Assembly (NCBI RefSeq): GCF_014287435.1
Contig: NZ_JACOPG010000003.1
Location: 248,001 to 312,000 of the forward strand
Length of the DNA: 64,000 nucleotides
Direction of reading: 5' to 3'
From: Roseburia lenta
GTDB lineage: Bacteria; Bacillota; Clostridia; Lachnospirales; Lachnospiraceae
Below, piece by piece: positions 53,670 through 62,463 of the stretch (positions within the stretch are counted from its first letter, which is position 1; every line of letters begins with the position of its first letter). A model generated the notes under the pieces. It was not told where the DNA came from. It saw only the letters and a list, made by a program, of their open reading frames with translations, and ran no database searches. A program made the translations under genes and the position numbers.

Positions 53670-54635
53670 ATGATAAAAAATAATGCAAAAACGATTGCAA
53701 TCTTAATGGCAACCTACAATGGTGAAAAATATGTAGAAGAGATGCTACGGTCGCTGGAAAAACAGACAGAAGACGATTTTTTCTGCTATATCCATGACGA
53801 CGGTTCGACAGACCAGACGATGCATATTCTCAAAAAGTGGGTGGAAGATCATCCGTATCACTTTATGATCCTTGAGGGTCAAGCACAGGGATCTGCAAAG
53901 GATAATTTTTTTTGGATGCTTGCGCAGGTGGAATCCGACTACTATATGTTTGCTGATCAGGATGATGTATGGATGCCGGACAAGGTCGAGAAAAGTTTCA
54001 GAAAGATGAAACAGACGGAGACGCTTTGTCAGGATAAATACCAGGCATTCTGTGTTTTCACGGATATGCAGGTGGTCGATGAGAATTTGCAGGAGATTGC
54101 CCCGTCTTTCATCCGCTATATCGGACGGGATCCTTACCGTACGTCTATGGCAGAGATCATCATGGATAACCCGGCGGCAGGATGTACCATGCTGTTTAAC
54201 CGCCCGCTGCGTGATGCGGCGCTAGAGTTGCGGGATCCGACCAAGATTGAGATGCATGATGTATGGATCTTGGCTTTGGCGGCGGCATATGGCACAGAAC
54301 ATGTCGGAGTAGTGGATGAGGCCTGTGCATATTACAGGCAGCATGCCAACAATGAGATGGGAGCCAGGACGGAGAGCAAGGCAGATAAGATCAAGCGCAA
54401 TCTGATAGATTTATGCAGCGGTCGTTTTATGCAGCAGAAGCGGGCTTTTTTGCAAAAGGGAAGGGATCTGGCAGGGCAGATGTATTTGGTTGATGCCCTT
54501 CCGGAAAAACAAAAGAAAATATTGGAAGAATTTTCCGAGATCGGAAAATTGTCCAAATGGCAGCGTATAAAATTCTACAAAAAATATGGTTTTACGAGAA
54601 ATCAGGGAACCGGATGGATGTATCTGTGGATATAG
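53670..54635 (+). CDS. GT2 glycosyltransferase, rhamnosyltransferase-like
   Basis: 321 residues, GAGGTGG upstream. ILMATYNGEKYVEEMLRS, IHDDGSTDQT, and MFADQDDVWMPDK are characteristic of the RgpB/WbbL-type group that often moves rhamnose. MHDVWILALAAAYG follows as in that group. A transferase gene set between the two spo0A-like genes; dTDP-rhamnose would come through rfbC. Specificity for rhamnose is inference. Confidence 0.9.
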   Translation: MIKNNAKTIAILMATYNGEKYVEEMLRSLEKQTEDDFFCYIHDDGSTDQTMHILKKWVEDHPYHFMILEGQAQGSAKDNFFWMLAQVESDYYMFADQDDVWMPDKVEKSFRKMKQTETLCQDKYQAFCVFTDMQVVDENLQEIAPSFIRYIGRDPYRTSMAEIIMDNPAAGCTMLFNRPLRDAALELRDPTKIEMHDVWILALAAAYGTEHVGVVDEACAYYRQHANNEMGARTESKADKIKRNLIDLCSGRFMQQKRAFLQKGRDLAGQMYLVDALPEKQKKILEEFSEIGKLSKWQRIKFYKKYGFTRNQGTGWMYLWI

Positions 54636-54677
54636 GTCTGCTTTTTCGTAAACGGTGGGAAAAGGAGAACATGAAAA

Positions 54678-55472
54678 ATGAAGAAGATCAGGGTTGGTAT
54701 AGCAGACGATAACGAACTTTCGCGGCAGATGCTTCGTGCGATCGCAGAAATGGACACAGATCTGGAGATCGTTGGCGAAGCGATGAGCGGTGTGGAAGCC
54801 CTGGCTTTGGTAAAGAGCCAGAAGCCGGATGTCATGTTATTGGATGTTGTCATGCCCTTAGGGGATGGTTTAGAGGTTTTGAGTCAGGTAAAAGAGGAGG
54901 AAGATATTCCGACCAAGTTCATTATGGTCAGCGCACTTGGGGACGAGCGTGTGGCGGCTGATGCTTTTGCCAAAGGGGCAGAATATTATATTGTCAAACC
55001 TTTCCACGCGGATCTGATTCTGCGCGAGATCAAGCGGAGTGTCGAAGACCGGATGCAGGGGCAAAAACAGAATGTCTTAACGCGTGTCTACAGTAATCCG
55101 CAGACGGATGAGGCGGCATGTATCCGCAGGGAGATCACCAGACTCCTGCTGGCAGTCGGTGTTCCGGCACAGTTGAATGGTTATCAGTATCTGCGCGAAG
55201 CCATTTTTATGACTTTGCAGAGTGTTGAGTATATATCATCTGTCACAAAGCGCTTGTATCCGAGCCTGGCAGACCAGTTCGGTGTGACGGCTGCTAGCGT
55301 CGAGCGTGCGATCCGTCATGCGATCGAGACATCCTGGGCGCGCGGAAGTGTGGAGATGATCGATTACATTTTCGGTTATACGGTGGATGACTGCAAGGGG
55401 AAACCAACCAATTCGGAGTTTATTGCCATGCTGGCGGATCACATCCGCATGGGCTATTGCAAGTCGGCATAA
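54678..55472 (+). CDS. Spo0A-like response regulator (second copy)
   Basis: 264 residues, AAAGGAG upstream. Receiver: IRVGIADDNELSRQ, phospho-acceptor in VMLLDVVMPLGDG, VSALGDER, and IVKPFHAD. Spo0A C-terminal domain (about 150-264): LLLAVGVPAQLNGYQYL, SVERAIRHAIETSWARGS and YTVDDCKGKPTNSEF. It shares the pattern with the copy at 51950 but differs throughout, so the duplication is not recent. Which of the two, if either, is the true sporulation Spo0A cannot be told; no spoIVB lies nearby. Confidence 0.9.
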   Translation: MKKIRVGIADDNELSRQMLRAIAEMDTDLEIVGEAMSGVEALALVKSQKPDVMLLDVVMPLGDGLEVLSQVKEEEDIPTKFIMVSALGDERVAADAFAKGAEYYIVKPFHADLILREIKRSVEDRMQGQKQNVLTRVYSNPQTDEAACIRREITRLLLAVGVPAQLNGYQYLREAIFMTLQSVEYISSVTKRLYPSLADQFGVTAASVERAIRHAIETSWARGSVEMIDYIFGYTVDDCKGKPTNSEFIAMLADHIRMGYCKSA

Positions 55473-55489
55473 GAGGTCAGGCAAGGTTT

Positions 55490-55518
55490 TTGACACTCTC
55501 TTACAAAAGTGGTAAAAT
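55490..55518 (+). promoter_or_regulatory. Strong sigma-A promoter of the gtrA operon
   Basis: TTGACA (55490-55495), 17 bases, TAAAAT (55513-55518) with an extended TGG. Confidence 0.8.
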
Positions 55519-55540
55519 GCATTCATTCTGTAGATAAATA

Positions 55541-55554
55541 CTCCCTGTAGGAGG
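55541..55554 (+). promoter_or_regulatory. Hairpin covering the gtrA ribosome binding site
   Basis: CTCCC pairs with GGAGG across a TGTA loop; the GGAGG is the Shine-Dalgarno of the gene at 55561. Confidence 0.4.
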
Positions 55555-55560
55555 GAATGG

Positions 55561-56022
55561 ATGAGAAAAGAAGATATATTTGATCGGGTTGTATCCGTAT
55601 CATGGCTTGGCTGGTTTCGTCCGATTTATTACAAATATCGGGAGATGTGGCTTTATGCCTTATTTGGATTAGGTACAGTACTCATCAATTTATTTGTATA
55701 TTCCTTATTTACTGAGACGATAGATCTTGGTGTATTAGTGGCAAATGCGATCGCTTGGATCTTTGCCACTTTGTTTGCGTTTTATACGAACCGCCGCTGG
55801 GTATTTATTTTTCACCCCAAGGGCGTGTATGCCTTTTTTGTGCAGTTGGGCGGATTTTGCTTAGGACGTCTGCTGACACTTGGCATCGAGGAGATGATGC
55901 TATATTTCTGCATCGAGGTTTATCATTTGCCAAACATGTTGATCAAGATGTTGGCGCAGATCATTGTGATCGCACTCAATTATGTGTTCAGCAAGTTGAT
56001 CGTATTCCGTGGGAAAAAGTAG
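55561..56022 (+). CDS. GtrA-like small membrane protein
   Basis: 153 residues, four membrane helices (about 32-52, 58-80, 92-115, 122-145). LYALFGLGTVLINLFVYSLF and FATLFAFYTNRRWVF are GtrA hallmarks. GtrA family members are linked to flipping or handling polyprenyl-phosphate sugars and work with GT2/GT-C partners; the GT-C protein encoded 11 bases on is a natural partner. N-terminus is soluble (about 28 residues). Confidence 0.9.
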   Translation: MRKEDIFDRVVSVSWLGWFRPIYYKYREMWLYALFGLGTVLINLFVYSLFTETIDLGVLVANAIAWIFATLFAFYTNRRWVFIFHPKGVYAFFVQLGGFCLGRLLTLGIEEMMLYFCIEVYHLPNMLIKMLAQIIVIALNYVFSKLIVFRGKK

Positions 56023-56033
56023 GAGAGTCAGAT

Positions 56034-57851
56034 ATGACATTGATACACAAAAAGGAGAACCGCTTTGTATGGGCGGTCTTTTGGATCAGCGTGATCGTTC
56101 GAACGGTGCTGGGATGTTACTATCCCCGTACCGTTAATTGTTATCCGGACGAGGCTTTATATTTGTCGGCAGCAGCCAGTCTGTGGAACCAGCACAAGGT
56201 TTTGGCATTCAATCTGCCGACAGACTTTGGAAAGATCGGTTATTCGCTTCTGATCGCACCGGCATTTGCCTTTTCAAATCTCAGGGTGCGGACTATGGTC
56301 ATAGGCTTTATCAGTGCGCTGGTCATGTCCTTGGGACTTTTTCCGGTTAATGCTCTGGCAAAGAAACTTCTGAAAGAGGAAAGATTTCGCAGATGGAGTC
56401 TGCTTTTTTATGCCCTGTCTGCGACCATGACCTATTCTATGACCTATGCCAGTGAAGTCCTCTTTATACCGGTCATGGTACTTTTGATCTATTTGATCTA
56501 TCAGTTGCTGACAGATGCCTGGCATGGGAAAAAGAAGATACTCATGCTGGTTGTGACGGTGCTGGTCTGGCTGCTGGCATATCTGGTCAAGGAACTGGTA
56601 CTTGTGATACCGGTGGCATTGGTCTTATATTTTGTGACAGACCGCCTGCTGGGCTGGAGACAACGGAAAGGGATGGAAAAGGACGACGTGGCACCGGGCA
56701 AAAAGCAGACCTGGAAATTTCTTCTGGCACTGCTTTTGATGGCGGTCGCCTGTATCGGGATCTACCTGTTTTCCAATGCGGGAACACAGTATTATCAACT
56801 GGGATTTGATTTGACGCTTTTACAGGAACGATTCTGGTATCTTTTATACGGAACCCTCTTTTTTATCGTGAGCACACTGATCGCCTTTTTGTTCTTGCCG
56901 ATACTTTATCCGGTCATCTTTGGCAGAACGATGGAGAAAAATGCCAGAAAGTTATGTCTCTTTCTGGTCTATGTGATCGTGGTTACAGCGGCAGTTGTGT
57001 CCTATACGATCTATATCTATGAGGATTATCCAAGCCTGACCCCACGTGCGCATATCCGCTATGTGGAGTATCTTTTTGTACCGTTTTTGATCCTTCTTTT
57101 TCATCTGCTGGAACAAAAAAGACCGGTCTTTGCTTTTCGCCATGTTTTGGCGTTAGCGGCAGCCCTTGGCCTATGCCTGGTCTCCTTTGTCGGTTTTAAC
57201 GGACAGACGATCGACCACACCATGCTCTTTTTCGTTCAGGTATTTTCGCAGGACGGACATACTTTTTTGCCATACAAGGCAAGGCTTTGCGTGCTGCTTT
57301 TGATAGTAATAGTGGCAATTTTTACCTATCTGTTTTATAATAAGAGCAAGTTTTTTATCACATTATTATTGTCGGGAATTTTGATCGTATCACTTGGCAA
57401 TAATATATTATCCACATATGTCCAGTATAAAACACATACGCATACGCAGGCGGAAACGACCGAGGCGGAGCAGGTATGTGATTTTGTGCGGGAACATGCG
57501 GATGTCGGTATTGGGGTCATAGAGCCGGTTACCCATGAAGAATTGCTCGACACATTTCTGATCGATTGTGATAATGTGCGCAATATCGGTATTGCCGGGG
57601 GCTGGTATTTTGCCTTGACGCAGGGGAATATCAAAAAGTATGGTTTGTGGAGTGAGGGCGAAGTAGCCAAGTATGCCGGCTACGGGGCACCGCAGACGCT
57701 GGATTATATTTTGGTGTCAAATGATGCCTATACCATAGAGGAAACCGATGCTATGACGCAGGTGGCGGAGTATCCGAATCTGGGCTATACGCTCTACAAG
57801 TTAAAGGACCCTACGCATTTGCCGGTCATGTATGACAGGTCGGTAGAATAG
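56034..57851 (+). CDS. GT-C membrane glycosyltransferase (ArnT/PMT-like)
   Basis: 605 residues from ATG 56034, with AGGAGA upstream; the frame extends to 55755 only as a shadow of gtrA. The first helix is followed by NCYPDEALYLSAAASLW, the Asp-Glu of the GT-C catalytic loop as in ArnT and protein mannosyltransferases. Then about eleven helices and an outer C-terminal domain of about 130 residues (TTEAEQVCDFVREHADVGIG). Should transfer a sugar from polyprenyl phosphate to the surface polymer, with gtrA supplying or flipping the donor. Confidence 0.85.
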   Translation: MTLIHKKENRFVWAVFWISVIVRTVLGCYYPRTVNCYPDEALYLSAAASLWNQHKVLAFNLPTDFGKIGYSLLIAPAFAFSNLRVRTMVIGFISALVMSLGLFPVNALAKKLLKEERFRRWSLLFYALSATMTYSMTYASEVLFIPVMVLLIYLIYQLLTDAWHGKKKILMLVVTVLVWLLAYLVKELVLVIPVALVLYFVTDRLLGWRQRKGMEKDDVAPGKKQTWKFLLALLLMAVACIGIYLFSNAGTQYYQLGFDLTLLQERFWYLLYGTLFFIVSTLIAFLFLPILYPVIFGRTMEKNARKLCLFLVYVIVVTAAVVSYTIYIYEDYPSLTPRAHIRYVEYLFVPFLILLFHLLEQKRPVFAFRHVLALAAALGLCLVSFVGFNGQTIDHTMLFFVQVFSQDGHTFLPYKARLCVLLLIVIVAIFTYLFYNKSKFFITLLLSGILIVSLGNNILSTYVQYKTHTHTQAETTEAEQVCDFVREHADVGIGVIEPVTHEELLDTFLIDCDNVRNIGIAGGWYFALTQGNIKKYGLWSEGEVAKYAGYGAPQTLDYILVSNDAYTIEETDAMTQVAEYPNLGYTLYKLKDPTHLPVMYDRSVE

Positions 57852-57891
57852 ATACGATCTATACCAGATATGAGATAGGAGAGGTATCGTA

Positions 57892-59115
57892 ATGACAAGA
57901 AATGAAGCAGAAGAGATTTTAAAAGAACATGGACAAGAACATGTCCTCAGACATTTTGATGACTTATCCGCGGAGGCACAGGAGGGACTTCTGACCCAGA
58001 TCTCCGAGGTGAATTGGGACGATCTGGCACTGGCAGGTGTGCAGGAAAAGGTGCCGGTAGGAGAGATTTCTCCGCTCAGTGCCGTGGATATTGATGAGAT
58101 CAATGCGCGCCGTGCAGAGTTCGAGGAAGCAGGTTATGAGGCAATCCGGGCAGGCAAGGTTGCAGCGCTTTTACTGGCAGGCGGTATGGGAACGCGTCTG
58201 GGGCTGGACAAGCCAAAGGGCGAGTTAAATGTGGGCATCAACCGTACTTTGTACTTATTTGAAAGCCTCATCCACAATCTGATGGATGTGACAAGTGTTG
58301 CCGGTAAGAGTATTCCGCTTTACATCATGACCAGTGAGAAGAACAATGACGAGACGATCCGCTTTTTCGAGGAACACGACTATTTCGGTTATCCGAAAGA
58401 GGATGTCGCCTTCTTCGTACAGGAGATGGCAGCGGCTGTCGACTATGATGGCAAGTTGTTATTAGAGGAGCCGGGACGTCTGGCAACATCACCAAACGGT
58501 AATGGCGGCTGGTTCTCATCTTTGAAAAAGGCTGGATTGCTGGAAGATGTACATAAGCGTGGGGTAGAATGGATCAACATTTTCGCGGTAGATAATGTCT
58601 TGCAGCGCATCTGTGATCCTGCTTTTGTCGGAGCAACCATTCTCAGCGGCAAGGTCAGCGGCAGTAAGGTGGTGCGCAAGGTAGACGCTTATGAGAAGAT
58701 GGGAGTTCTCTGTCTGGAGGATGGAAAGCCATCTGTTGTGGAATACTATGAAATGAGCAAGGAAATGGCAGAGAGCACCGATGAAAAGGGAGATTTGCTC
58801 TATGCTTTTGGAGTGATCTTAAATTACATTTTCCGTGTAGATAAGTTGGAAGAGATCGTGGGACGCCATCTTCCGGTACATGTGGTGGAGAAAAAGATCC
58901 CATATATTGACGAGGCGGGGAATCTGATCAAACCGGAGTCACCAAATGGTTACAAGTTTGAAACACTGGTTGTAGATATGATCCGTATGATGGATGACAA
59001 TCTGCCTTATGAGGTCGTCAGAGAAAAGGAATTCGCACCGATCAAGAATTTACATGGTGTGGACTCTTTGGATTCGGCAAGAGAATTATTGGAGAGGAAT
59101 GGAGTAGAGTTATGA
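57892..59115 (+). CDS. UDPGP-type UDP-sugar pyrophosphorylase (UAP-like)
   Basis: 407 residues, ATAGGAGAGGT upstream. Nucleotide-binding LLLAGGMGTRLGLDKPKGE, then YIMTSEKNNDETIRFFEEH, FFVQEMAAAVD, LATSPNGNGGWFSSL, INIFAVDNVL, and NYIFRVDKLEEI are the order of eukaryote-type UAP1/UDPGP enzymes. It forms UDP-GlcNAc, UDP-GalNAc or UDP-Glc from UTP and the sugar 1-phosphate. Found in many Clostridia beside or instead of GlmU/GalU. Here it supplies a UDP-sugar, perhaps for the initiating transferase at 59394. Confidence 0.92.
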   Translation: MTRNEAEEILKEHGQEHVLRHFDDLSAEAQEGLLTQISEVNWDDLALAGVQEKVPVGEISPLSAVDIDEINARRAEFEEAGYEAIRAGKVAALLLAGGMGTRLGLDKPKGELNVGINRTLYLFESLIHNLMDVTSVAGKSIPLYIMTSEKNNDETIRFFEEHDYFGYPKEDVAFFVQEMAAAVDYDGKLLLEEPGRLATSPNGNGGWFSSLKKAGLLEDVHKRGVEWINIFAVDNVLQRICDPAFVGATILSGKVSGSKVVRKVDAYEKMGVLCLEDGKPSVVEYYEMSKEMAESTDEKGDLLYAFGVILNYIFRVDKLEEIVGRHLPVHVVEKKIPYIDEAGNLIKPESPNGYKFETLVVDMIRMMDDNLPYEVVREKEFAPIKNLHGVDSLDSARELLERNGVEL

Positions 59116-59312
59116 TGAAAGTTTTCATCTGTCCGGAATGTGGATGGATTCGCACAGTATCACGCAGAAAAGAAGTTGAATGTCACAAATGCAGTGGCGT
59201 GCAGATGCTGCCATCCCGTCTGACCTTTGTAGAATACTCACAGATGAGCGACGAACAGCGCGAAGATTACGCGCAGTCTTGGTTGTTTATCCACGGCAAG
59301 GCAAAGGCATAA
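59112..59312 (+). CDS. Small zinc-ribbon protein
   Basis: 66 residues; overlaps the previous stop by four bases, with GGAATGGAG upstream. VFICPECGWIRTVSRRKEVECHK-type spacing gives Cys-x-x-Cys (residues 7, 10) and Cys-His-Lys-Cys (24, 27), a zinc ribbon. The rest is acidic. No known function; it is placed between two polymer precursor genes and is translationally coupled to the pyrophosphorylase. Confidence 0.75.
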   Translation: MMKVFICPECGWIRTVSRRKEVECHKCSGVQMLPSRLTFVEYSQMSDEQREDYAQSWLFIHGKAKA

Positions 59313-59393
59313 GAGATTTTTACACGACAGAGAAAACACGCAGGGAGCATGAAAGCATCCTTGTAGAGAGTTATGGGCGTACAGGAGGCATGA

Positions 59394-60803
59394 ATGTACC
59401 GAGACGAAAAACGTAGTTGGATGAAGCATCTGGATTTTACGATCTTAGATATGCTCATGATGGAGTTGGCGCTCATTTTGGCGTATGGCTGGCGCTTTGA
59501 GCATGCATGGCTTTTTAATCACGAATTATATGTGCGTATTGCGGTGATCGCGCTTTTGATCGATGTGTGTGTGGTCTTTTTTTCAGAGGCATACACGGGT
59601 ATCCTGCGGCGAAACAAGTATCAGGAATTACGCTCGACTGTGACGCATTGCGCCGTGGTCTGGGGCGGTGTTCTGGTATATATGTATGCGACAAAGACCT
59701 CTGTGGAGTATTCCAGACAGATGCTTTTTGTCTTTTTGGGACTTTTTATCATCCTGTCCTATTTTAGCAGGGTGGTCTTAAAAAGAGTCATCCGCAAGCG
59801 CAAGTTGGAAGATCAGAATAAGGCATGGATGCTGGTTGTGGCAGATACGCATACGGTAGAACAGTGCTTAAATGAGATCGCACACGACAAGTACACGGAT
59901 TTTAAGGTGTCAGGTGTCGTTGTTATTGATCAAGATATGCGGGGGCAGATGATACAGGGGATCCCGGTCGTTGCCAGTGCGGATACTTTTATGGAGTATC
60001 TGCGAACCAATGTGGTGGACGAGGTCTTTATCAACGGCAATACCAGATCTTCGTCTGAGGCACTTGCGGCAGAGATGGTGGAACTTGGCATCACGGCACA
60101 CATCAGCCTGATCAATACCAAGCAGATGGTTCCAAACCGTCGTATTGAAAATTATGGAAGCTTCATTGTCCTGACATCCAGCATGCACATTGCCAATGCC
60201 AGACAATTATTTGTAAAACGCCTGATGGATATTGCAGGCGGTATTGTGGGTCTGGCACTGACGGCGATCGCTTTTGTTATCTTTGCACCGATTATCAAGA
60301 TCCAGTCACCGGGACCGGTCTTTTTCAAACAGGTGAGGATCGGCAAGAATGGCAGACGCTTTAATTTCTACAAGTTTCGTTCCATGTATGTAGATGCAGA
60401 GGAGCGCAAGGCAGAATTGATGAAAGATAACGAGATGAGCGGCAATATGTTCAAAATGGAGAATGATCCGCGGATCATACCGATCGGTCATTTTATGCGA
60501 AAGTATTCCATTGATGAACTGCCGCAGTTCTGGAATGTCCTAAAAGGCGATATGAGTCTGGTGGGTACGCGTCCGCCGACAGAGGATGAATTTTTAAACT
60601 ATGAATATCATCACAAGGCAAGACTGGGGATCAAACCGGGGCTGACCGGTATGTGGCAGGTCAGCGGACGAAGCGACATCACAGATTTTGAAGATGTGGT
60701 CGCATTGGATACCCAGTATATTTCCAACTGGTCCTTGGGACTGGATATCATGTTGTTATTTAAGACCATTGGTGTTGTACTTACGGGAAAGGGATCAAAA
60801 TAA
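59394..60803 (+). CDS. Initiating polyprenyl-phosphate glycosyl-1-phosphate transferase (WbaP/CpsE-like)
   Basis: 469 residues, AGGAGG upstream. Four N-terminal helices and a CoA-binding-like domain (about 140-240), a fifth helix (GIVGLALTAIAFVIFAPI), then the catalytic bacterial sugar transferase domain: SPGPVFFKQVRIGKNGRRF, FYKFRSMYVDAE, KYSIDELPQFWNVLKGDM, GTRPPTEDEF, and GLTGMWQVSGRSD. It transfers a hexose 1-phosphate from a UDP-sugar to undecaprenyl phosphate, the first step of the repeat unit. It is the only gene of this kind in the window, so it probably serves the polymer of the locus. The stop overlaps the next start. Confidence 0.95.
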   Translation: MYRDEKRSWMKHLDFTILDMLMMELALILAYGWRFEHAWLFNHELYVRIAVIALLIDVCVVFFSEAYTGILRRNKYQELRSTVTHCAVVWGGVLVYMYATKTSVEYSRQMLFVFLGLFIILSYFSRVVLKRVIRKRKLEDQNKAWMLVVADTHTVEQCLNEIAHDKYTDFKVSGVVVIDQDMRGQMIQGIPVVASADTFMEYLRTNVVDEVFINGNTRSSSEALAAEMVELGITAHISLINTKQMVPNRRIENYGSFIVLTSSMHIANARQLFVKRLMDIAGGIVGLALTAIAFVIFAPIIKIQSPGPVFFKQVRIGKNGRRFNFYKFRSMYVDAEERKAELMKDNEMSGNMFKMENDPRIIPIGHFMRKYSIDELPQFWNVLKGDMSLVGTRPPTEDEFLNYEYHHKARLGIKPGLTGMWQVSGRSDITDFEDVVALDTQYISNWSLGLDIMLLFKTIGVVLTGKGSK

Positions 60804-62218
60804 TGGAGATGCCGGGAATTTCAGTCATTGTTTGGCTGCATGAAACGAAAGAAGCATATTTTCGTGATCTGCTGGAATCACTGGTTTCCCAGACCTATGA
60901 CAGATGGGAACTTTATGTGTTGGATCAGAATCCGGCCTATGGTTTTTCTTCCATGGTAGCCGAATTTTTCCCGGAAGATGACCGGGCACATTACAGACAA
61001 TTAAAGAATTCTAAGGGGAGAGCCTATGCGTATAACATAGGCTCTCATTATGTGATGGCAGACTTTGGAAAAAAAGGACGTGACCTGGAAGGTAACTATA
61101 TTTTCTTTGTAGGACAGCACGATAGACTACAACCGGATGCCCTTTTGCAGATCGCCGGCGCATACAACCGCTTTATGCAAAAGCAGGAGAAAGCACCGGA
61201 GCTGATCTATATGGATCACGATATGCTGGTAGGACAGGATCGCATGGAACCGCATTTTAAACCGGAACTGAACATGGAACTTTTGCGGCATTGCAATTAT
61301 ATTGGGCAGCATTTCCTGGTTTCCTGTTCGGCGGCATATGCCTTGGGCGAGTTTCGCCAGCAATTGTCCTATGCCTGTGTTTACGAATATCTGCTCCGGC
61401 TGGTGGAAATGGGGGGAGCAAGTCTTCGGATTCCTATGCTTTTATATCATGAGAGAATGCGGGAAAAACTACTGCGGAAAGAGGAAAAAGTCTGGCAGAA
61501 ACGTTTTGCGGCAGAACACATCCTTGCGGTAGAAGCATCTTTGCGACGGCAGGGTATCCTGCTGGACGGTTCGATCACGCCGGCAGCCGGTGGAGCATGG
61601 TGGCAGATTCCTTACGATGGCAAGGGTGTGGCGACACAGCAGCGGGACTATATGTTTTTGCATGAGCCATCGGTGCGTGCCCTGACACGGTCGAATTTGC
61701 AGAAAATGTACGGGCATTTGTGCCGGAAGGATGTTGCTGTTGTGGGAGTACGCTTTTTAAAAGGCGGATTTGCCATGGAAAACTGTGGCTTTTTATTTGA
61801 TGCGCAGGGAGATATCTACCCGGCATTTTACGATACGAAGATCTATCAGACGACATACGATAATCTGGCAGGCATTCCGCGGGAGGTCAGTATGGTCGAT
61901 TTCCGCTATTGCATGATCGATGCCAAGGTTTATCGAAAACTGGGAGGACTGGATCCAAAACTTTCCGGCAGAGACCAGATGCTGGATTTCTGCCTGCGTG
62001 CAAAAAAAGCAGGCTATCGTACGATCGTAGATCCGGGGATCATTGTCAAAAGTCCCGGCAAACAGGATGAGAGCAGTCGGGTTTCGCATGAAGCAATGCT
62101 GGAAAAATGGGCAGATCTGCTGGCAGAGGGAGATCCTTACTATAATCCAAATCTGCCGATGGGATTACTCAATTATCGCCTGGATGCGATCGGATCCGAA
62201 GAGGAGAGACTGGCATAG
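60803..62218 (+). CDS. GT2-family glycosyltransferase with long C-terminal region
   Basis: 471 residues. ISVIVWLHETKEAYFRDLL and LVSQTYDRWELYVLDQN mark the GT-A start, FVGQHDRLQPDALL stands for the metal site with His in place of one Asp (QHD). The second half (about 280-471) resembles another GT2-like core: YRKLGGLDPKLSGRDQMLDF is the acceptor-end motif of family 2, so this may be a double or rearranged transferase. It directly follows the initiating transferase and is a good candidate for the second sugar. Confidence 0.82.
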   Translation: MEMPGISVIVWLHETKEAYFRDLLESLVSQTYDRWELYVLDQNPAYGFSSMVAEFFPEDDRAHYRQLKNSKGRAYAYNIGSHYVMADFGKKGRDLEGNYIFFVGQHDRLQPDALLQIAGAYNRFMQKQEKAPELIYMDHDMLVGQDRMEPHFKPELNMELLRHCNYIGQHFLVSCSAAYALGEFRQQLSYACVYEYLLRLVEMGGASLRIPMLLYHERMREKLLRKEEKVWQKRFAAEHILAVEASLRRQGILLDGSITPAAGGAWWQIPYDGKGVATQQRDYMFLHEPSVRALTRSNLQKMYGHLCRKDVAVVGVRFLKGGFAMENCGFLFDAQGDIYPAFYDTKIYQTTYDNLAGIPREVSMVDFRYCMIDAKVYRKLGGLDPKLSGRDQMLDFCLRAKKAGYRTIVDPGIIVKSPGKQDESSRVSHEAMLEKWADLLAEGDPYYNPNLPMGLLNYRLDAIGSEEERLA

Positions 62219-62244
62219 CATCTGTGAATAATGAGTGGTATTTC

Positions 62245-62273
62245 TTGACGACAAACTTGTTATGGTATAAAAT
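62245..62273 (+). promoter_or_regulatory. Predicted promoter of the LCP operon
   Basis: TTGACG (62245-62250), 17 bases, TAAAAT (62268-62273). Confidence 0.7.
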
Positions 62274-62325
62274 TCTAGTTTGATATGTGCAATTTTGTAA
62301 AGAGGATTCCACAAGGGAGAATAAA

Positions 62326-62463
62326 ATGGCAAAAAAAGAGATATACAATATAGAAATGCCGCAGGAGACATCCGACAGAAGGCGCAGTAGTGGCAGCCGT
62401 GGTGGCTCACGCCGCGACCATGAGGAAGAGGTGCGTGGCAAAGGCAAGAAGGGTAAAAAATGA
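62326..62463 (+). CDS. 45-residue basic low-complexity protein
   Basis: ATG at 62326 with GGGAGA upstream. Starts MAKKEIYNIEMPQETSDRRR and continues with Ser-Gly-Arg repeats and a Lys/Gly tail, probably disordered and highly basic. Its stop overlaps the ATG of the LCP gene by four bases, so both are coupled. The LCP protein itself begins with a cluster of Arg/Lys, so this could be a cytoplasmic accessory for it. No family recognised. Confidence 0.65.
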   Translation: MAKKEIYNIEMPQETSDRRRSSGSRGGSRRDHEEEVRGKGKKGKK

